Source of the DNA: Xanthomonas fragariae
Lineage (GTDB): Bacteria; Pseudomonadota; Gammaproteobacteria; Xanthomonadales; Xanthomonadaceae
Reading direction: 5' to 3'
Assembly: GCF_017603965.1 (NCBI RefSeq)
Contig: NZ_CP071955.1
Location: 806,001-870,000 of the forward strand
Length of the DNA: 64,000 nt
Under the pieces are notes generated by a model. The model saw only the letters and a program-made list of their open reading frames with translations. It was not told the origin of the DNA and did not search any database. The number at the start of each line of letters is the position of its first letter. Within the stretch, counting starts at the first letter, position 1. Shown in pieces: positions 59,287-64,000 of this stretch. Both the position numbers and the translations under genes were made by a program.

Positions 59287-61314
59287 TTAAAGCAACGGGA
59301 CCAACAGCAAAGCCACGATATTGATGATCTTGATCAGCGGATTGATCGCAGGCCCGGCGGTGTCCTTGTACGGGTCACCTACCGTGTCGCCAGTGATTGC
59401 AGCTTTGTGCGCCTCGCTGCCCTTGCCGCCGAAGTGGCCGTCTTCGATGTACTTCTTGGCGTTGTCCCAGGCACCGCCGCCAGTAGTCATGGAAATCGCC
59501 AGGAACAAGCCGGTCACGATTGTGCCGATCAGCAAGCCACCTAGTGCGCGTGGGCCGAGCAGCAGCCCGACCACGACGGGAACGACGAGCGGCAGTAGCG
59601 AAGGCACGATCATTTCGCGGATTGCCGAGCGGGTCAGCATATCCACCGCGCGGTCGTATTGCGGTTTGGCGGTGCCGGCCATTAGGCCGGGGATCTCGCG
59701 GAACTGGCGACGCACTTCCTCGACCACTGCCCCTGCCGCGCGGCCCACCGCTTCCATCGCCATCGCCCCGAACAGATACGGGATCAGTCCGCCGATCAAC
59801 AAGCCGATGATCACCGTGTGGTTGGACAAATCAAACGCGAACGCTACGTTGGGATTGGCCGCCTGCAGGTTGTGGGTGTAGTCGGCAAACAGCACTAGTG
59901 CAGCCAGCGCTGCCGAGCCGATCGCATAGCCTTTGGTCACTGCTTTGGTGGTGTTTCCCACCGCATCCAGCGGGTCGGTGATGTTGCGTACTTCTGGCGG
60001 CAACTCGGCCATTTCGGCAATACCGCCGGCGTTATCGGTGATCGGCCCGTAGGCGTCCAGCGCAACGATCATGCCGGCCATCGACAACATCGCTGTTGCA
60101 GCGATCGCAATGCCGTACAACCCGCCAAAGTGGAATGCGCCCCAGATCGCGGCACACACTGCGATGACAGGCAGTGCAGTGGATTTCATCGAGATGCCCA
60201 GGCCGGCAATGATATTGGTGCCATGACCGGTGGTGCTCGCTGCTGCAACATGCTGCACCGGCTTGTATTGGGTGCCGGTGTAATACTCGGTGATCCACAC
60301 GATCAAGCCGGTGAGCACCAGACCGATCAATGCGCAGGCATACAACGACGTGGCGCCGTGGCTGTTGTCGCGCATCAGCGACTGGGTGATCGGCCAATAG
60401 GCGAGCGCAGCAAGCACGCCGGAAACGATCACACCTTTGTAAAGCGCGCCCATGATCGAGCCACCTGCTGCGACCTTGACGAAGGCCGCGCCGATGATCG
60501 AGGCGATGATAGACACACCACCGAGCACCAGTGGATACAGCACCGCGTGTGGCCCGGTTTCGGTAAGCGTCAAATTGCCGAGCAGCATGGTAGCGATCAC
60601 GGTGACCGCATAGGTTTCGAACAGATCCGCCGCCATGCCCGCGCAGTCGCCGACGTTGTCGCCGACATTGTCCGCGATCACCGCCGGATTACGCGGGTCG
60701 TCCTCGGGAATGCCGGCTTCGATCTTGCCGACCAGATCCGCGCCTACGTCTGCGCCCTTGGTGAAAATACCACCACCCAAACGCGCGAAGATCGAAATCA
60801 ACGACGACCCGAACGCCAATCCAACCAGCGCATGCAGGTTCTCTTCCAGTGGCAACCCCATCGCTTGCAGTACCGCGTAGTAACCGGCCACGCCGAGCAG
60901 GCCAAGGCCCACCACCAACATGCCGGTGATGGTGCCGCCACGGAACGCCACATCCATCGCCTTGCCGATGCCATGCCTTGCGGCCTCTGCAGTACGCACG
61001 TTGGCGCGCACCGAGACATTCATGCCGATATAGCCGGCCAGTCCCGACAACACCGCGCCGATCGCGAAGCCGATCGCTGTGTACCAGCTCAAGAACAGCC
61101 CAACCAGCACGAACAGCACGCCGCCGGCAATCGAAATGGTGAGGTATTGCCTGTTGAGATAGGCGCGCGCGCCTTCCTGGATCGCGGCGGCGATCTCCTG
61201 CATTCGTGCATTGCCGCTCGGCTGCGCGATTACCCAGCGTGCCGACACAATCCCATAGATGATTGCCAAGATCGCACAACCCAGCGCAAGCGGTAACCCG
61301 TAGTGTTCCAGCAT
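59287..61314 (-). CDS. hppA: H+-translocating membrane pyrophosphatase
   Basis: 675 residues, about 16 TM helices. Pumps protons with energy from PPi hydrolysis. Motifs: [59 protein letters not shown], and DNAGGIAEM later. The [10 protein letters not shown] site carries Lys, the residue associated with K+-independent pumps. ATG 61314 ([13 protein letters not shown]) has GGGAGGGG just upstream; a much longer in-frame extension is not conserved. Near ppa and pfp, it forms a PPi-metabolism neighbourhood, and its PPi pool is probably shared with the reversible phosphofructokinase. Confidence 0.95.
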   Translation of the reverse strand: MLEHYGLPLALGCAILAIIYGIVSARWVIAQPSGNARMQEIAAAIQEGARAYLNRQYLTISIAGGVLFVLVGLFLSWYTAIGFAIGAVLSGLAGYIGMNVSVRANVRTAEAARHGIGKAMDVAFRGGTITGMLVVGLGLLGVAGYYAVLQAMGLPLEENLHALVGLAFGSSLISIFARLGGGIFTKGADVGADLVGKIEAGIPEDDPRNPAVIADNVGDNVGDCAGMAADLFETYAVTVIATMLLGNLTLTETGPHAVLYPLVLGGVSIIASIIGAAFVKVAAGGSIMGALYKGVIVSGVLAALAYWPITQSLMRDNSHGATSLYACALIGLVLTGLIVWITEYYTGTQYKPVQHVAAASTTGHGTNIIAGLGISMKSTALPVIAVCAAIWGAFHFGGLYGIAIAATAMLSMAGMIVALDAYGPITDNAGGIAEMAELPPEVRNITDPLDAVGNTTKAVTKGYAIGSAALAALVLFADYTHNLQAANPNVAFAFDLSNHTVIIGLLIGGLIPYLFGAMAMEAVGRAAGAVVEEVRRQFREIPGLMAGTAKPQYDRAVDMLTRSAIREMIVPSLLPLVVPVVVGLLLGPRALGGLLIGTIVTGLFLAISMTTGGGAWDNAKKYIEDGHFGGKGSEAHKAAITGDTVGDPYKDTAGPAINPLIKIINIVALLLVPLL

Positions 61315-61563
61315 GACCCCTCCCAAGAGTATGGACGTTGTCCGGTCGGGAAGAACCAAAGGCGATGCACGCGACGAGGGAACGGCGAATACGGACTCGA
61401 CGGTTGCAAGGACCGTAATGCGCGTCGCGATGTTCATGTGGCCGGATCGTGATCGAGTATGCGCCGCACCTTGCGGGGCTGCCACCACTGCAGCTTTGGC
61501 GCCTGGTTCAGTCGCGGCATGACAGCCTGCGGCCAACGCGATTCGGTTAATCCAGGAGTGTCT

Positions 61564-62088
61564 ATGTCCAACTATGCTGCATCCAAATATGCCGTGATGA
61601 TTGCAGCGCTGCTGCTGACCACCCACGCGTTTGGGGCCGAACCGACGCCTGAACTAAAACAGCGCGCACCCGGCACCGCACAAGCGGTCGGTGCCGTGCA
61701 TACCTTGCGTCAGATCCCCGAAGCCTGTGCCCGCCTCGAAGGTGTGTTCACCGGAAATGCAACCCAGCCGTACACCTTCTCGGTGGTACGCAGCAGCCCC
61801 ACCTGCCAACCGCGCGCGCGCTTCGTGGATTTCGCCAAAGTCGCGCCCAGTGCTGCATCGGGATGGATCTTCAACGACGTGATCCGCGTCCCGAGCGCAG
61901 CCTGCCCGGCACAGCAGGCGGTAGTGCGCGTCTGGCGCAAGCCGTTGGATGCCAGGCCGCAACTCGATGGACAGGGGCAGTCGCGCATCTATCTGGAAGA
62001 CGCCAAGCAACAAGCCACGGCCGGAGAGATTCCGCAGGTGCCAATGTTCGCTGCGCAGATGACGGTGGAGGGCAAGGCTTGCAATTGA
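61564..62088 (+). CDS. Secreted hypothetical protein
   Basis: 174 residues with a signal peptide ([16 protein letters not shown]). Mature part contains [51 protein letters not shown] and a final KACN. The four Cys residues may form disulfides. The family is unknown to me. AGGAG lies 7 bases before ATG 61564. Divergent from hppA. Confidence 0.65.
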   Translation: MSNYAASKYAVMIAALLLTTHAFGAEPTPELKQRAPGTAQAVGAVHTLRQIPEACARLEGVFTGNATQPYTFSVVRSSPTCQPRARFVDFAKVAPSAASGWIFNDVIRVPSAACPAQQAVVRVWRKPLDARPQLDGQGQSRIYLEDAKQQATAGEIPQVPMFAAQMTVEGKACN

Positions 62089-62149
62089 AATTTCAGCGCT
62101 TCGGACTTTCGACGCGCCGTGGACACTGGGACCTGGCGATCAATGCCGA

Positions 62150-62399
62150 CGTTGCCGGCCTTGATCATCGTTGCCATCGCACTCTCACGCGGTTGCCCGG
62201 TGGCGATGCGGTAGCTCAGGATCAGCACCCACAGCATGGTAACCGTCAGCGCGACTGTGCTGACCCAGCCCATGGAGCGGCTCATGAGCTTCAGGCCGAA
62301 TGCTTGAATCTCGGTGTTGAAGTAGTCGTTGACCAGTTTGAAGAAAACGAGGTCCCCGAGTTTGGCGTCCGCAATGGGCTGCGGCCAGCTCGTCAGTCT
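62150..62399 (-). pseudogene. VirB6/TrbL type IV secretion fragment
   Basis: Minus strand reads GDLVFFKLVNDYFNTEIQAF, then GLKLMSRSMGWVSTVALTVT and MLWVLILSYRIATGQPRESA. This is the N-terminal region of VirB6 (conserved pattern FF-x3-ND-x4-EI, M-x-R-x-M-x-W-x-S, and ...YRI-x-TGQ). Sequence after AMATMIKA is unrelated. Only about 80 of the usual 300 or more residues remain, without a start codon, so it is non-functional. Confidence 0.6.
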
Positions 62400-62515
62400 G
62401 GCCTCGGCAGAAAGAATTTGTCGCCCAGGTCGTGCTTGCGAAACTGCAGCTGCTGCAATTGGATGAGTTGCTGCTGAGAGCGGTCAAGCTGTTGCTGATA
62501 CTGCTTGAACGTGTC
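62393..62515 (-). pseudogene. Coiled-coil fragment upstream of the VirB6 remnant
   Basis: A 40-codon open stretch, DTFKQYQQQLDRSQQQLIQ, LQQLQFRKHDLGDKFFLPRP then a stop, just before the VirB6 frame. The Gln-rich coil is the kind seen in VirB5-like or entry-exclusion proteins encoded upstream of virB6. Its 5' end is cut off by MITE copy 7. Confidence 0.35.
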
Positions 62516-62516
62516 G

Positions 62517-62637
62517 CAAAACGACTGCGCAGCCGCCAGGCGGGCGCGTCGGAATCGGCATGTACCACTCGTACACTGCGTCCTCCGCGCCGTCCGCGCC
62601 CAACTGGCGACTGCTCGCTACGTTTTGTTAGCCACTC
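62517..62637 (+). mobile_element. MITE copy 7, left end missing
   Basis: The family sequence starts at CAAAACGACTGCGC; the outer left terminal repeat is gone. The right end is complete (CGTTTTGTTAGCCACTC followed by TTA). It joins the type IV remnant directly, consistent with a deletion that removed both the left end and the rest of the VirB genes. Confidence 0.75.
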
Positions 62638-62732
62638 TTATTCGAACGCACCCATACCAGCGAACGATTGGCCGCCGGCTTCGCGAAGATAGTCGCCTGC
62701 TGGGCCATTATCCTTCTCAAGGGATCGCCACA

Positions 62733-63995
62733 TTATGGTTCACCCTCCCAAGCCGGCAATTTCTTTGGCACAGCGACATTCTTCAACGTCACATACTTCG
62801 GCAGACCATCGCCGCCGTAGGCCAATGGAGCTTCGCCCTTAATCAACGGAGCGAAGTAGCGGCGTGCGCGTTCGGTGATACCGAAGCCGTCCTTGCGCAG
62901 GAAGCTGGGGGGCATCTTCTTTTCGTGGTTGGCTACCTTGTGCAGTGGGGCCGGTACGATCTTCCAGCGATAAGGAACATCACTGACGCGTTCGATCACC
63001 GGGATCACTGCGTTCATGCCGTTGAGCGCGTACTGCACCGCGGCCTTGCCGACGGCCTGCGCCTGCTCCCAGTCGGTCTTGGAGGCCAGGTGGCGTGCGG
63101 AGCGTTGCAGATAATCGGGCAGCGTCCAGTGCACTTTATAGCCGAGTTCCTGTTTGACCTGCGCGGCAAGGAACGAGGCGACGCCCCCGAGTTGTGCGTG
63201 GCCGAACGAGTCGGTCGCGCCGCCTGCATCGGCGACGAATTTGCCATGTGCGTCCTGGATGCCTTCGCTGGCCACAACCACACACCAGCCCACCTTTTCC
63301 ACCACCTGTTTGACCTTGGCCAGGAACGCGGCCCGATCGTAGGCACGCTCGGGCAGCAGGATGATCTGCGGCGCGTCGTCCTGACCTTGACCGGCCAAGC
63401 CTGCCGCAGCAGCCAGCCAGCCTGCGTGACGGCCCATCGCTTCGTAGATGAAAACCTTGGTTGAAGTGTCGGCCATTGCGGCCACATCCAATGCGGCCTC
63501 GCGCACCGACACTGCGGTGTATTTGGCCGCCGAGCCGAAGCCGGGGCAGGTGTCGGTGACTGCAAGGTCGTTGTCGATGGTTTTGGGCACGCCGATGCAG
63601 TGCAGCGGGTAGCCGTAGGCCTTGGCCAGTTGCGAGACCTTCCATGCGGTATCGGCCGAATCGTTGCCGCCGTTGTAGAGGAACCAGCGCACATCATGCG
63701 CACGCAGCACATCCAGCAGGCGCTCGTATTTGGCGCTATCTTCTTCCAGCGATTTGAGCTTGTAGCGGCACGAGCCGAACGCGCCGCCTGGCGTCTGCGC
63801 CAGCGCGGCGATCGCGGTGGCCGATTCTTTCGATGTGTCGATCAGCTCCTCGCGTAATGCGCCCAGGATGCCGTTGCGTGCGGCCAGCACTTTGATCTTG
63901 CGGGCGCGCGCTTCGGTGATGACACCGGCAGCGGTGGCGTTGATGACGGCGGTGACGCCGCCGGATTGGGCATACAACAAGTTGCCAATGGTCAT
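62733..63995 (-). CDS. pfp: Pyrophosphate-dependent 6-phosphofructokinase
   Basis: 420 residues. Reversibly phosphorylates fructose-6-phosphate with PPi. Motifs: NLLYAQSGGVTAVINATAAG, the phosphate-donor loop VRWFLYNGGNDSADTAWKVS (GGNDS, the PPi form, in place of GGDGS), the catalytic GVPKTIDNDLAVTDTCPGFG, and the substrate block YEAMGRHAGWLAAA. The TID catalytic Asp is present. Xanthomonas relies on the PPi enzyme for this step. It lies 1.4 kb from hppA and 4.4 kb from ppa, tying glycolytic flux to PPi level. Confidence 0.95.
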   Translation of the reverse strand: MTIGNLLYAQSGGVTAVINATAAGVITEARARKIKVLAARNGILGALREELIDTSKESATAIAALAQTPGGAFGSCRYKLKSLEEDSAKYERLLDVLRAHDVRWFLYNGGNDSADTAWKVSQLAKAYGYPLHCIGVPKTIDNDLAVTDTCPGFGSAAKYTAVSVREAALDVAAMADTSTKVFIYEAMGRHAGWLAAAAGLAGQGQDDAPQIILLPERAYDRAAFLAKVKQVVEKVGWCVVVASEGIQDAHGKFVADAGGATDSFGHAQLGGVASFLAAQVKQELGYKVHWTLPDYLQRSARHLASKTDWEQAQAVGKAAVQYALNGMNAVIPVIERVSDVPYRWKIVPAPLHKVANHEKKMPPSFLRKDGFGITERARRYFAPLIKGEAPLAYGGDGLPKYVTLKNVAVPKKLPAWEGEP

Positions 63996-64000
63996 CGGGG

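Overview
The window is a GC-rich bacterial chromosome segment that I attribute to Xanthomonas. The evidence is the gene content and its arrangement: ppc, metK, the ilvC-ilvG-ACT-ilvA-leuA and leuCDB clusters, thiC behind a TPP riboswitch, a PPi-dependent phosphofructokinase together with hppA and ppa, TonB-dependent receptors, and a HrpX-type (PIP-box) promoter in front of a type III chaperone/effector pair. I do not claim a species.

Layout. 1-11.5 kb: housekeeping genes (ppc, a TetR/DUF4105 pair, metK, a membrane metal-hydrolase, a methyltransferase, dusB, LemA, dgkA). 11.5-18.6 kb: a broken SGNH esterase carrying a small mobile element, a two-component system, a divergent tesA / ABC ATPase-permease unit. 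18.6-21.5 kb: a graveyard made of a broken TauD-type dioxygenase, an IS4-type transposase remnant and a truncated, interrupted RaxB/CvaB-type exporter. 21.7-29.2 kb: envelope biogenesis (glycosyltransferase, O-antigen ligase, LpxL acyltransferase, WaaA, TolC, isoaspartyl methyltransferase). 29.3-42.4 kb: branched-chain amino acid synthesis. leuCDB lies on + and ilvC-ilvG-ACT-ilvA-leuA on -; the latter is preceded by an ilvL-like leader peptide and attenuator. A decayed TonB receptor lies between the two blocks. 43-48.2 kb: a soluble chemotaxis receptor, then an AT-rich stretch with a PIP box, a type III chaperone and a roughly 709-residue effector with an N-terminal 20-residue tandem repeat. 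48.6-56.2 kb: thiC, a winged-helix regulator probably truncated against an AraC regulator, and a large TonB receptor. 56.5-64 kb: an HDOD protein and three pyrophosphate enzymes (ppa, hppA, pfp) with two small secreted proteins and a type IV secretion (VirB6) fragment.

The most distinctive feature is a family of about 142-bp elements with 17-bp terminal inverted repeats (GAGCGGCTAACAAAACG). There are six full copies, one half copy and small relics. All six full copies are flanked by a 3-bp direct repeat, TAA or TTA. Two copies lie inside genes, and in both cases deleting the element plus one 3-bp repeat rejoins the coding frame at the insertion point. This is an active or recently active non-autonomous transposon (MITE), probably of IS5-like type.

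The whole region shows heavy pseudogenisation (SGNH esterase, TauD, IS4, exporter, LysR, TonB receptor, IS110, VirB6). The core biosynthetic operons remain intact.
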